Positions 20,750 through 33,204 of a DNA stretch of 64,000 nucleotides are shown one piece after another (the stretch's first letter is position 1; every line of letters starts with the position of its first letter). Location: contig JAODTK010005846.1 in the NCBI GenBank assembly GCA_026419785.1, positions 124,001-188,000 on the forward strand, given 5' to 3'. This DNA is from Sclerodactyla briareus (Eukaryota > Echinodermata > Holothuroidea > Dendrochirotida > Sclerodactylidae). The position numbers were made by a program, and so were the translations under genes. Below the pieces are notes generated by a model. It did not search any database. It saw only the letters and a program-made list of their open reading frames with translations, and was not told the DNA's origin.

Positions 20750-21830
20750 ATCTCAGTTGTATTAAAACCTATCCACATGCAGGAATTTGCGCTGCGTTGC
20801 GCATCACGTCGCCCTACGCCTTCAAACGTTTTCTCAACCACTAGATTGAAATCATCTTGACATCCCTCAACCCAGAGAGGGACTTACTCTAGTAACAGCG
20901 GAAACAATGAACTCCCAGTTTTCTTAACGCGAACGCAAGTATAGACATATCATATATAGTATAGTATATAACATCACCCACGCACTGACGATGGGTGTGT
21001 ATGCTGGCTTGAGTTACTTAAAAATACAGATTTTTCACGTATTCTCTAAATTTCGCCAAATTTTGCAAGACGCTGATCTCCACCAATAACTAGCGGCACA
21101 AAAAGAGTTGGAAGCCCAAACCACATATACAGTTTTCTTCGGTACAGTTGTTACAACGGGCAACTTATAGATAATAGAAAGACATGTGATTAGGTATTTC
21201 CGTGGGAGCGATCCATGTTTACAATTTTGTACATAATAGTCCTTTAGGATCCCATTCACTCTTGATTTTGGTCTCGTAGTATTCAAAGATTTCAAAGTAA
21301 TCGATAAACATTTTGTTCAAGGCTAAGTTGAAATCAACCTATTGGCGCATTTGAGGTATCGTAATGCATTTTGATCTCGACTGATTACTCTCTTGAAAGA
21401 ATGATGACGGTCGAATCAGCCAGTCTATGCCATAGAAAAAACAATGCAACGAGGGGAACACCGACCCACTGGCTTATAACGTCAAAAAACCTTGGAAATT
21501 GACTAATTGAAATTCAGAACAAGTTGAACCAGACTGGTTTTTAGAGCTATCCCAATGAGCTGTCCGACCACCCAGTTCGTGAGTGCAGGTTTCGTGGAAA
21601 GTGAAACCTCCAGTAGAGTGGCAAACAGTAGGTATTGCTAATTTCACTCAGACGAGAATGTTGTGAAAAAAGGTCCTTATCGCCAAGGCTATGTTACTGT
21701 AATATTTTAGAACACTATGGTACAAAGCACAGATTTAGTAATGTATAGACATGCAGACAAAACTGCAGTCCTCTAGTCTATATCAAAACTCACCAAATGA
21801 ATTCAGTGCATTGCATGTGGTGAGTTTACG
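20750..21830. other. No supported gene
   Basis: AT-rich single-copy-looking sequence. Only short TA-rich runs near 20,945-20,970 are notable. Confidence 0.4.
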
Positions 21831-21836
21831 CATTTC

Positions 21837-22890
21837 ATGAAATTTTACACAATGGTACTTGAAATGCATCTCCTTCCACAAGCTCCAATCGATTTCTTCA
21901 AAGTTACATGTAATGGTCCTCGGGCAAAAGGCCATCGGTGGTGTTCGGGAATATTGGGCCTAGGGCCCACTCTGTGCTCTAGGGCCCATCATACGAAATA
22001 CCGCAAATCTTGTATCTCCTACCAAGTTTGGTGCATAGTGCTCACATTCATTCATATAAGGTCTAAGAGCCGCCCAATCGTTTTTCAGGATTTTTAGGTC
22101 CCACTTGGGCCCGAGACGCTTTTTATGAAATTCATTCACACATGACACAATGGCACTGAATGAATCTCTTCCCACAAAGCTCAAATGATTTTCTTCAAAG
22201 TTACATGTAATGGTCCTTTGGTAAAGTTCCATTGGGGTGTTAGAGAATTTTGGGTTTAGGGCCCACTTTGGGCTGAAGGGCCATTATATAAAAGTACTGC
22301 AAAATTTTGTATTTCCAACAAATTTTGTTACACAGTGCTGCTGTTTGGTCAAAATGCTGGCCTGATGACCGCAACTTCAAGGCATAAACGGATTCGGACC
22401 CAAAGGCCCATTTTTTTAGAGACATTATCCTAGGGCGCACTTGGCCTGAAGGCCATTGTATGAAATACTGCAAATCTTGTATTTCCACCAAATTTGGTTA
22501 CAACAACAGTGCTGCTTTTTGGTCATAATGCTGCCTGCTGGCCGCAATTTCGAGGCGTCCAGGGATTCAGGACCAAGGGCCCTTGTGGGCCCTGGGCCCA
22601 TCAAGTGGAATTCCAAGATGCTTCTCCCCCAAAATTTTAGGGCACAGTACTGACATAACGGTCATAGATGGTCTAACAGCCGTCCTTGTTTCAGGGAATT
22701 TTTGGTCGCAAGGGCCCATTCAATGGCATTCACATAATAGCACTTGAAATGCATCTCATCCCACAAGCCTTTAATCGATCTCTTCAAAGTTACCTGTCCT
22801 TGTAAGTCCTTGGGGGTGTTTCGGGAATTTAATGTCTTGGCCCATTTTGGGCGCTAGGGCCCATTTTTGTAGCTCAACCAGCTATGCTGG
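21837..22890 (+). repeat. Mosaic tandem array of GGGCCC-rich units
   Basis: The module CTTCAAAGTTACATGTAATG occurs at about 21,897 and 22,193, with a degraded copy near 22,784, so spacing is about 295 bp and then twice that. A second module, ACTGCAAATCTTGTATTTCC, occurs near 22,003, 22,299 and 22,469. Between them lie GGGCCCA(C/T)T.TGGGC words that are themselves near-palindromic. The uneven spacing shows deletions within an older array. All copies share orientation. The frames here are low-complexity and I do not take them as genes. Confidence 0.75.
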
Positions 22891-24760
22891 GTGGTTTGGT
22901 AAATGCCTATGTTGTCCCGTATTTTCGGCTCTCAATACTCCATGCTTCACTGGATCTGACCACAGCTTGTTCAAAATGTTCATAAACCAGTGGGTCATTA
23001 TTGACACCTAAAGGTCATGTCAAATGGGCCTGATTTGGAACACTGCAAAAACGCTAACTTCTCTTGCAGTAGTCAGATTGCCATGCTATGTCGTCAGTAT
23101 ATCAGTCACTTATGGGTCCCCAGGGCTTGATGTGGTATTAAGAGGGGTACTATGCAATTTTGTTCAAAGTGTAGAATAATAATGCAAGTTGCATGTTTTG
23201 GATCATGATGCTCATGCTTTTGATAACATTTGACCATAATTCATTGCCTGCTGGGTGACATTTTGACCACCCACAGGTCAGGTCGGAAGGTCATTGAGGG
23301 AGCCTGATGTGACATCGTGGAAAACTATGTGCTCCTCTCGAAAATGAGTTGTATTTTTATGATGCTCGCTCAGTGTCATCAAAGGTCCGTATAACTGAAA
23401 TCAATGCACATTTCCAATAACACATCATACAAGTTCACTGAATATTGAATATTTGGCCGCTTCGAGCCACTGAACACCATTTGTTCTCAGTATATATATA
23501 TATAAGTACTATCTAGTAATTGAATCAAGCCTGGGCAATCAACCGATGAATAGATGCATAAATGAAGAAAACCATCGTACCCACATACCCAAGTGAAACT
23601 TATTTTAAATGTTAAAAAAATGTTTAAAAATGACGTATAGAATTGAATATTCGTATTTCATCAGCTCAGTGTTTCTGCTCTACATGTATCATATTCTACT
23701 TTACTCTGCTGTTTTCTTGTTCACAGAGGAACAGGGTGGCTAGTATAAACCATCCAGCGAAACCTTTTCGTGGCAGTGACGGACAGACTATGGTTAATGT
23801 TTATCACGGCACTTCTTAATTTTAGTTTAGATAGACACGGGAAGATAGGGGAATCCTCATAAACGACCTCTGATGCCGTTGACAGCCAAACCAAAAATGA
23901 TCCTCATGATTCCCTTGGAAAACAAATATCGAAGACTGTCTGAGACATAGCACTCTTAGATTGAAGTAACATTTCATGGAGGCTCTCGACTCATGGATCA
24001 CGAAAAAAATACTTCCAAATGTCTAATGTTAAACGATAACAACGAAAAGCAGCTGAGAAAAGACGGAGGGGAAGGACTGAAGCCATGGACAATCTGGAAA
24101 ACATGAATCAAACTCAGTTCCGTCGGATGCGCCTCAGCTTAATTGGAGTCAGACCAAACGGCTCAGTTATCCCTCACACGGCAATATGGAGATGAATTCC
24201 CGCCCTCCTCCAACAGCCACGCGCAGCTCGAAATGCGATGGGGAAGCCCCTCTTTGGAGGCAGATCTTTAAGTGGCTTCCGGAAGTGACGGTAAACTTAT
24301 GACGTGACTGAGAGAGGCTCAGTCACCTACACTACTGCTGTAGGTGCCACAACCACGATCGAGAAGCATGAACCACTGGCCCCTTCGCCGGTGTAGAGTT
24401 TACAAATTTCCGTAACTGTGCTAACAGGCCAACGCTTCTGTGAGAATATGACCACGAGCCTTTCCTCCCAGGACGCTAAACGTTTTTCTTTCAAATTTGC
24501 TCTCGTTGAATCCCTCGCGTACGTTTTAGTGGGGAACGTCAGCATCATACAGGTGTCTTGGAGCTGCAACTTACAACCAATACAGATCTATGAGCTAAAA
24601 AATAGCCACTAGTTATGTAACATATGTCCTTTAATTAAGTTCAAGGTAAAAAGGAGGTGAGTGTTTCAAACCCTAAATTTTGAGGTCTTACATGTCGAAT
24701 GCTTAGTTATTTCAATTAATTGGCGAATTCGAGAATCTTCCGATGTCATGGGGTAATGGA
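22891..24760. other. Mostly no feature; a TA run and a weak RT-like flank
   Basis: 22,891-23,470 contains words such as GGTCATGTCAAATGGGCCTGA and AGGTCATTGAGGGAGCCTGATG that look like another interspersed repeat. (TA)n lies at 23,490-23,503. A possible terminal exon at 23,727 is listed separately. 24,060-24,400 may be the upstream part of the retroelement that follows, but I cannot show it. Confidence 0.35.
23727..23819 (+). CDS. Weak candidate terminal exon
   Basis: A strong acceptor (CTGCTGTTTTCTTGTTCACAG) is followed in phase 0 by 30 codons (RNRVASINHPAKPFRGSDGQ, then TMVNVYHGTS) and TAA. The other two frames stop at once. No polyadenylation signal is seen nearby and no family is recognised. 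Confidence 0.25.
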   Translation, partial: RNRVASINHPAKPFRGSDGQTMVNVYHGTS

Positions 24761-24769
24761 CTGGAGATG

Positions 24770-25640
24770 GAGAAGGTTTGTGGATAGTACCGGTTGTTAG
24801 GTCTGATTTGGGAGAGTCAGGTTACTGACCTGGACTCGCGATGATGCTGCATTACTTGCCGAGTTTTTTTATTCTCTAGTATATGCCATTGGAACAACAC
24901 TTCGTCGATAGGCAAATTCCGGTGGGCCTAAGGTGTCCTGGGCCAAGACTATGATCCAGCCTTTCGGTGGAACTTGGACAGTGCTGCTGGTTTTGTCCAG
25001 GTGTTTGGGCGAGAACGTGGAAGTCACACAAGTCATTGGTTTCCCTCGGCATTGTCATAAGTGACCTGCGTCCTTGCTAGCCGAAGGTTAGTAGACGCCT
25101 TGGACTGGAATATGGAGTCATGATATCACTGTATAGTGGTGTCAGGCGGTCGCGTTGTCTGTGCAAAAGAACCAACTCCGTGCTTTTGGTTCCTTTCTTG
25201 CTTCCAGTCTTGCTATAATAGTGAAACCTGGACGCTCACTGCTGGGCTGAGCGACGATTTTATTTCCTTTTTTAGTGTTCCTTCACTCCGTCGCATCCTC
25301 GGTTACCGCTGGCAGGATAAATATCTAATGCCAGGGTTTTCGGAGAGGCGAGGGAGTGAAGATTTAGCTGCCTGATTCGCGATCGCCAACTGCGCTTTTT
25401 GGGGCACATGACGGGCTTCCCGGCGGACGACCCTGCCCACCGCGTCCTGTGTGAACGGGATCCGGTGGGTCCAGGCCGACGCCGGGTCTCACCCGTAACT
25501 TGTGGTTGGCGCAGCTTCGTGAGTACCCCATGTAGTTGGGGGTGGGTGGGTCAGGCACAGACCTGGTAGCTTGCCTGGAAGCAGCGGCGTGGACGCGGTT
25601 AGAGGCCTTCCAGGCATGTGCTCCCATTATTCTTGATATC
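24770..25640 (+). mobile_element. Non-LTR retrotransposon fragment (RT C-terminal half)
   Basis: In shifting frames the + strand shows DDAALLAEFFYSLVYA (a degraded x-A-D-D box), VSWAKTMIQPFGG, CLGENVEVT, YNSETWTLTAGL, LRRILGYRWQDK, and RDRQLRFLGHMTGFPADDPA followed by HRVLCERDP. This is the conserved thumb and C-terminal order of endonuclease-RT elements of the same broad type as 18.05-18.84 kb, but a distinct lineage and the opposite strand. The C-terminal 80 bases are GC-rich, unlike the surroundings. Many stops mean it is inactive. No endonuclease is found upstream. Confidence 0.85.
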
Positions 25641-28600
25641 TTGTGAACGATTTCTGAATGAGATTACCCGGTACTCTTCAATATCTTTGAAAACTCATGA
25701 ACGATTTCGTAAGTTCTTATTTGAATCGTTTCTATATTTGTATTGTGGACATTATTTGTTTCATAGTGAGTAACATACTTGACACTGACTTTGTGAAGTA
25801 TGTACTCGTATAGGGTCCCCTACTCCCATGGACGTCACAAAGCGAATTTTGCAATAGCTGAATGTGCTCTTGTGGCGCACTCGGATCGGCTGTAATGCTG
25901 GATTTGGCTGCCATAATGTAATACATAGAAAGTACCAAAAGTCAATCATATTAACGTGACCATCGGCCTTTAACGGATGGGTAGCTGTGGGCGAATATAC
26001 GGAGGATACAAAACTGATTTTAGAGTCAGATTGTCATTACCGTCTAGGAATTTGACTGCTAATTGACCTTCAATATGTTTACCCACTGTAACTCACTATA
26101 AGTGTGAAGTTTTACCTGAATACAACACATCATTTGAACTTCAGTGAACTGTGATTAGCAACATTTCTGTTACATATTATTCATTTATTTTTTAGATTTA
26201 TTTGTAGTCTATACAGCAATGCTGAGTAATTGACTCTTAATGACCCCTGATAACCTTGAAATTATTTATTGACAATTTTGCCACCTGTGGATTGCGATAT
26301 GACTTAGTAGCACAACTTCTACTCGATGAAACATGCTGGTCTTTCTCCCCTCATTGATCTCTGATCTTGATTTTCACCACGCATAGTTACTGAATGCTTT
26401 AATTTTCACGTGAATCCAGTATGAATAGTAGCTTGCTGAGCTGATAGGCAGGAGTTTAACATTTGCATTCATATGTAAATTGTGTTAGCCGTAACGAGAG
26501 AAAATCTAATGATTCAACCATTGATCGACTTCAGTTTTCCCCCTCTTCATACGGTAACATATTAGGTTAGGTTCTGTTCCTTCAATGGATTTTTCAGTTG
26601 TTTGGTCTTCAGGGACTTATTTTTCATTAATCACTATGTGCCTATCAGTCTCGCAGTCAGTTATATATGCATATATGGCAGTGGTTTTTGTTGTTGTGTG
26701 TTTTCCGTCTTCTTCTGCTTTTTTGGAGGGGTGGGGAGGGGGAGAGGAGGTCATAACCACGATTATACAATCTGTGTAACAGCAAGTGACGAGTCTTATT
26801 ATTGACCAACTAAGGAGCCAGTCGACCCCCCGTAATGTGTCTCCCCTTAGTACGGTAATATAAGTGATAAATGTTGTGATTTGTTTTAGTAGTTTTCTCA
26901 TCAACTTATTGTAAATGTTGTGATCGCCTAATACAGCCTGAAGCTGCTTTATGCGTGAGTGTCACATCCACGCCTCTATGTTGACTACTGTTACTCGCTT
27001 ACTGCTTGGGGACTACTGGGGATATTATTGAGGGAAGGTGATGTAAGACATTCAACCATATCGACACATTGCGCAGGCCACATACTACTGGGGATCAGTT
27101 GTACTCACAACCTAGAGACCCTGTATAACAGAGAAGCGTTGTACTAACACCTTAAATGCTCTGTTCACGATTCACCTGTCAATGCCTGTGAGTGCTTAAG
27201 TGGGTGTCATTAACAAGCGTCTTGATGAACCATTTATGTGTCTTTCTTCTTACAATAACAGATCAATTAAGTTTCGTGGTTTATTTTGTGGTTTATTGAG
27301 ACTATACCTGTCCTAGATCGAGATGACCTTCGATTCTCGAATGTGGGATGAGTGGCGGTTTACCTGTTTCCCCCTACATCTTTTTGACCATCAAAACCTC
27401 CAACCACTGGAAGGCAGAATTGATGAAGATGATTATGTATAACGAATGGAAAACGCTCTCTGGAAACCATGTACAGAAATGAACACATCAGGTTGAATTG
27501 TGTAGTGATATTCTTGTGATTCTTTCTTACTTGACTTTTCACTATTTGAGGTCACATGAAACACAGATGCCTTCCTGAGTAACAACTGCAAAACCATAGT
27601 TTTAAAAACAAAAACAAAGGGAACTCATCAGTAGTGAACTCGTAACTGTCTTGGCCCAAATGCCTTCAAACAATTTTAGCAATTGTCACGGTTTCCGAGA
27701 TATTTAGATGTGAATCACAACATAATGCCAAAAAAGTGGTTCCTGGACTGACAATTATAACTCTCGACCTTTGTGAAACCGGATCGGAATAAATGTATTG
27801 TATAGGCCGAGCTCGACAAACTATCAATTTCTGAAAAATATCGTCGTTGACCATAATGATCCCCTCAACCTCACCAAACGCAACAAAACTAACAGGAAAA
27901 TAAAGCTACACTAACCGTTCAAACTGGACCAGATCAAGCATGTGAACCAAGCATTGTGAAAAATATCAGCTATGTTCACCCGGAGGTCGGAGAATGCTCA
28001 CGCTTTCCTGTTCTTCGAACACTGCAGTTGGAAATCGGAAGAAGGGCCACTGATATTCGTTGTAAGTATAAATAACGTCTTAGACAATGCTGGTCTCCTT
28101 GTTTCAAGTACTCTTTGATGGTGTGGTCCTCGTCTGCCTGTACAGGTCCTACGAGTTAGTCGGTCTATCCTGATTGTTCATGAGGGTCAGTACCATGGGA
28201 CTTTGAACTTTGCTAATGGTTGCACTAAGACTAGTATATATACCGAGCTGTTTTCTACTGTACCTAACTACCCATAACACTGATGGTCGTATCAGGACGT
28301 TAGGTCTCATACGGACGGATACGAAAAGTTTGGGTACGTAGGTGTTGCTGAGTAATGATAATCAATATGTTAAGATCAGATTTCATCCAACTTCAAGGAG
28401 GCAGAAATGTACATAGAAATGTTCCCAACATGAACATCGAACTGAAATCTCTCTCCGCAATTACTTGGTCTCTTATGCATATCCACTTAAGGGTACGTAG
28501 GGGGTTGATTTATGTAAGTTGTCCGTTAATTTATTTTTTTATCTTAGGAATTACAGTCAAATCATTTTCTTGTATCGTAAATTTCTTTTCAATTTGGCCT

Positions 28601-28700
28601 TTAAGGCATGACATGAGATTACATCAAATACGAAAACTGGGCGAGAACAGCTACTAGGAACATTTCTTTTCTGGTCTTCGGTAGTTATTCATGATTCTGG
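25641..28700. other. No confident gene
   Basis: AT-rich. 26,955-27,150 (+) contains VDYCYSL and could be a tiny RT remnant (family motif x-D-Y-C-N-S-L), but nothing else supports it. 27,955-28,075 (+) has a stop-free frame (residues VHPEVGECSRFPVLRTLQLE, later ATDIRCKYK) with a TGCAG acceptor and a GTAAGT donor at 28,062. The ending resembles TIRCKHAG of the 20,438 Ig exon, but this is too weak to call. Confidence 0.3.
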
Positions 28701-30420
28701 CAAATATAATAATAATAATAATAAACACATTTATATAGCGCACATATCCAACGAGAGGCTGTTCAGCGCCTTGAACAAAACGGAATAAAACTATCAAACA
28801 CAAAATGAACATTATATAAATGGCCCAATTAAATGGTCAACAGCAAGAAGAAACAGCGTATGGAGTTAAAACTGTGGAAATGCTAATATGAATAGAAATT
28901 GAAAATTGCTAGGATGAAAGATTAGAACAGTTTCTAAAATTGCTATGATGAAAGATAAGAACAGATTCGAAAATTGCTTCAAATACAATAAAAAATACGT
29001 AAAAAGTTACCAGAAATATGTTAAAGAGTAGAAAAATATACCTACGGGAAGATTAATTATGTACAACCGTATGCAACTTTAAAAAGTGTGTTTTTAAATT
29101 TTGTTTTAAAATGATCGAGGCTTCCACATTTTCGGATTTGAGCAGGGAGCTCATTCCACAGTTTTGGACGCTGCAGCATTGAGATATCTATTTCCATATG
29201 TTGCCGTTCGTGTTCTCGGGATGGTTAGGAGCAACTCATCTTTAGATCGAAAAGACCTCGCTGGCTCGTGGACCGTCAAAAGCTCCTTGAGGTATGATGG
29301 CGATGCGCCATGGATACATTTGAAGGCGTGCATCAACAGCTTGAACTTTATTCGAAATTCCACGGGTAGCCAATGCAGTGACTTCAGAACTGGAGTGATA
29401 TGGTCCTGCCTCTTCGACATGGTTATCATGCGTGCTGCGGAGTTCTGTACTTTTTGGATACGGTCAATCAATTTGCGGACACCCCGTAGAGAATCGCGTT
29501 ACAATAGTCTATGCGAGTATCACGAGTGAGTGGACAGCCGTCTTGCAAGCGCCTTGGGTGATGTACTTCCGGATACAGCCGATGTGCGAATGTGGAATTG
29601 CATGACTTCACGATTGAGTTTGCTTGTTTCTCCATGGTGAGTGCGCTATCGAAGTATACACCGAGGTTTTTCACAGATTGATTTGCCTTGTGACATCTCC
29701 GTTGATCTATATTTGTACGTCGTCGGGTTGCCGGGAAGCTCGATTCTCGGTGCGAAAACGATTAGCTCTGTCTTGTCGTGATTCAGAATCAGTCTATTTG
29801 CATTCATCCATGCACTTATTTCTGTCAAGCATGTCTCCAGTTTCTGCGCTGTTTCGTTCCATGTGTCATGAGGTTTTATGATGCTATGCAACTGAGTGTC
29901 ATCGGCGTAACAATGGTATCCGAGGTCGTGGCGTCGACAAATGTCACCGATGGGCTTCGAGTAGAGGCAGTACAACTGAGAACCCAGTACTGAACCTTGT
30001 GGAACGCCATGTTCCATTGCCACTTCGCAGATGAGTTGCCTCCTGTTGAAACGGTCTGTTTACGACTTCTCATGTAAGATTTGAACCAAGTAGCCAAGAG
30101 CTCCATCAGTAATTCCATAGGAGGTGCAGCCTTTCAAACAGAATGTCATGATCGATGACGTCAAAGGCTGCGGATAGGTCCAAGAGGACATCGCCACTGT
30201 ACATTTATTATCTAGAGCTTGAATGATGTCGTGGTGTTCCTTTAAGATAGCTGTTTCAGTTGAATGACATGATCGGTAAGCGGACTTCATAGGATCTTGA
30301 AGATTATGTTCTCGCAGATGTTCATCGATTCGTGTGGAGACTATTTTCTCGAGAATCCTCGTTAGAAACGGGAGGTTTGAGATAGGCCGGTAATTCTGAA
30401 ATATGCTCTTCCTCCATACG
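28700..30420 (-). mobile_element. CR1/L2-like non-LTR retrotransposon, 5'-truncated
   Basis: The minus strand runs NYRPISNLPFLTRILEKIVS (30,397 downward), [36 protein letters not shown] (catalytic YADD at 29,897-29,909), [40 protein letters not shown] and IQKVQNSAARMI, then SLHWLPVEFRIKFKLL. This is the complete RT palm-to-thumb order of the CR1/L2 group. Several frameshifts separate these blocks, so it is dead. Below 29,150 comes a ~400-bp 3' UTR ending in GCGCTATATAAATGTG and (ATT)n at 28,707-28,721, the typical 3' tail of these elements. The 5' end stops near 30,420, so endonuclease and ORF1 are missing. The RT ORF is among the better preserved in the window. Confidence 0.92.
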
Positions 30421-30999
30421 TGTCATCTACAAGTGTGGTGAACATACGGAAAAGGCAAAAGGAGAATTTGGTTGGGTAACGATTCATGTTTCCCCCCACC
30501 AATGCTGGAATGCCAACTGCCATTTTCCTAACACTGCACATAGCCAATGGCTAGAGTTTAGTCTACTTTTAATCTTATGTTTATACCCAGACTGGCTTTG
30601 CCAGCCTGACGTACTGCTTCTCAATGGAAGATGATATGCAACGAAAAACAACCCGACGAAAAGGCAGGGGATCGTGCACATCAGTATGGAGGTTTACGTG
30701 ATTGACGCATAGCATCATATAGGTACGGAGGCGGATTAAAACATTATGAGACATGACATGTTAGATGAAATTTTTGAACGGGAACAAATCTGACAAAAAA
30801 TCTGCTAACTTTCTCGCTTTTTCAAACGAAAGCATGGAAAAATTCACACATTTTCAACGACAGTGATGTTTAAGCATATTTTCAAGATGCGAGCAACCTC
30901 TGAACCCAATTGGAAGCGGAAAAAGTATTTTAAGGAATGAGCATCGGTTAGTTTTCTGAATTTATTGACAATTCAGTGATGATTCTTATTGTTCTGAGG

Positions 31000-31622
31000 C
31001 CCGGGAAGTGCCGCCCTCTCCAATCTGGGGGGCCTGTAAGACGAGAAAAGGTTCCTTGTACGCTACGCGTCAATTGATGGTGGCCGATTGCAATGAATAA
31101 GCATAGCTCCTTCAGGAGCGTTTCTCGAAATTGAAACTTCGGATATTCATTGTCAATTTTAGGATGTTGCTTACTGCCACAAGGCCAGGGAAGTATCTTT
31201 TCCTGCAATCGTGGGTTGTGTAAGACAACACATTTTTCTTGTACGCTACGGGTCAACCGATGGTGACTCGAATTGTAAGGAATAAACATCGACCAATTTC
31301 TTCAAGAACGTTTCTTGAAATATAAATTTCGGATACATTGTCCAATTTCAGGTGTTGCCTACTGACATACTGCCCGGGAAGTGTCGTTTCCTGCATTCTG
31401 GAGGAGAGGGGGGAGGCGTGAGACGAAAATTGTCCTTGTACGCTACGGGTCAACCGATGGTGACTCGAATTGTAAGGAATAAACATCGATCAGCTCTTTC
31501 AAGAACGTTTCTCGAAACATAAATCTCGGAAATTCATTGCCAGTTTCAGGGATGTTGCTCACTGCCGAACGGCCCGGAAAGTGCCGTTTCCTGCATTCTG
31601 GGGGTCTACGCGCCAACCGATG
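31000..31622. repeat. Tandem array, about four ~190-bp units
   Basis: The block TACGCTACG(G/C)GTCAA.CGATGGTG recurs at 31,057, 31,244, 31,439 and (as CTACGCGCCAACCGATGG) 31,606: spacings 187, 195 and ~168. Each unit also has AAGGAATAAACATCGA, AGAACGTTTCTCGAAA.ATAAAT and GCCCGGGAAGTG(C/T)CGTTTCCTGCATTCTGG. The two middle units share over 35 identical bases across the core. Translation yields only short frames that repeat with the array. Confidence 0.88.
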
Positions 31623-32950
31623 GTGGTGATTTGCTCAATGATAGTAACCTGATATGCCCCCTCCGATATTTAACACAAATTGTCGCACATGCCTCACTGT
31701 GGTACTGGGACGGAAACCTAATTCTTCCACGACCACACCACTTCTGTCGCTGCATGTTCGGGTAGAACCGTGTGTCCAACACTAGCTGCCAAGGCGGATT
31801 GGGACGGTCCTAGGATAGGCTCGTAATACAACGTCACACAGCTGATATTTTCATGTTTCGTGAGTCGCGGTGCTCGGACGAGTTAAAATTGAGGGGCATT
31901 ATCGAAAAACAACACACAGAGGGAAAAATGTTGCTATGGATGGTATTATATCTCAAATGGACAAACAATCAATATTAAGCATTATGATATTTTCCGATTC
32001 CAAAGAAGGCAGATATATATATACAGAAATGTTCCCTATAGGAAAATTGACCTCTAATTTGATTCCTATGCACTGGCCCGAAATTAGGTTGATCAGCACT
32101 ACGCCTCTATTCAGTCTATATGTTTGGTTATAATACCAAAATATACGTAATAATAAGAATATTTTGCTCAAATGACGTCTGGCCTTATAAGCCAATAATA
32201 ATTCCGATCAGCTCAATATTCAGTTTATATATTATGTTTTTCTCATACAATTAACGGACAAACAGACAGTCAGACAGAAAGACAATGCGTGATGACACTG
32301 ACAACATACTCACATCGAGTAGCCCGACTGGCTATGAGCTCACTACGATACGCTGCGCTGCTCTATCATGTAACTATTGATCGAACTCAAAATAGATGGC
32401 GACATACAACCACTGCAGAAACATATATATGTTGGCCGAAAGATTTAGCCTTAACACGTCCCAATGATATGGCGTCGACATCATAATGCACTAAGTCATG
32501 TGCTGTATTTATCATAGGGTAGTTACGTAAAATAACGGCTCATCCGCTCATGTTTCTATTTATCGTGATTGCATTCTACTCGGTAGAGAAAATAATAATA
32601 ACGATTATTCCACATTTTGTGTTGGTTGTCATCCCAATACATTGGGTGAACATACGATTATGTTCGGGGTATTTTGCGAACAACCTGAATAAAAATTGCG
32701 AAACTACAAATTGTTCGAGAATCGACTTTGGTTCAAGTTTCACGGAGAGCCCACTTTTGCATTAGGAATTATTGAATTACGAACGATTCTTTACATTCCA
32801 ATAATTTACTTTTTTGTCCTCATTCAAATGTAAATTTGCCACGTCGTTTCCGTGAAAGTAAGGGGTTATGTTTTGTCTTCACGGATCGTCATTGAATACA
32901 GAAGGTTATGAATATTCATAATTCATAATTACACGCGCACTTACCGGTGG
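31623..32950. other. No supported gene
   Basis: AT-rich. 32,040-32,290 contains two similar short modules (GATCAGCACTACGCCTCTATTCAGT and GATCAGCTCAATATTCAGT, then TATAT) and ends in GACAAACAGACAGTCAGACAGAAAGAC, typical of an interspersed repeat tail. Confidence 0.4.
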
Positions 32951-32956
32951 GAATAC

Positions 32957-33111
32957 CCAATCAATTGTATAAAAACAACAAGCATCCCAGCTATCATGAA
33001 CACTTGCGAACATTTTTCTATACCAGAGCAAACCAGTCTAGCCTTTACATTAGATAAAGTTCTCTAACTCGGATTTTCGTTCGGGACATTCGGAAATCTA
33101 GAATTGTCAAG
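32957..33111 (+). promoter_or_regulatory. TATA-type core promoter and 5' UTR
   Basis: CCAAT (32,957-32,961) is followed by TATAAAAA (32,968-32,975). The ATG of the next feature lies about 140 bp further on. A transcription start near 32,998-33,005 would give a ~110-nt leader. There is no upstream ATG with a long frame in that leader except a short one at 32,996. Prediction only. Confidence 0.45.
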
Positions 33112-33197
33112 ATGAGCATTGAACCGTCGGATGTGAATGTATCTTTTCAAAGCGATCCTAGTCCTATGCCGGGAACAGAATCGGATTATCGGCAGGG
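33112..33197 (+). CDS. Candidate first coding exon, unknown protein
   Basis: ATG at 33,112 (context CAAGATGAG, purine at -3) opens 28 codons plus two bases, starting MSIEPSDVNVSFQSDPSPMP and ending GTESDYRQ. A donor follows at 33,198 (GG|GTAAGG), so the exon ends in phase 2. A second, more consensus donor (GTAAGT) lies 6 bp downstream, but using it would include an in-frame TAA at 33,199, so the first must be used for coding. The peptide is Ser/Pro/Asp-rich and looks like a disordered N-terminus. With the TATA box 140 bp upstream it makes a coherent gene start. The family is not recognised, and the second exon is not found. Confidence 0.45.
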
Positions 33198-33204
33198 GTA
33201 AGGG

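Noticed and set aside
26955..27150. RT-like VDYCYSL motif on +
   Set aside because: A single short motif with no flanking RT blocks.
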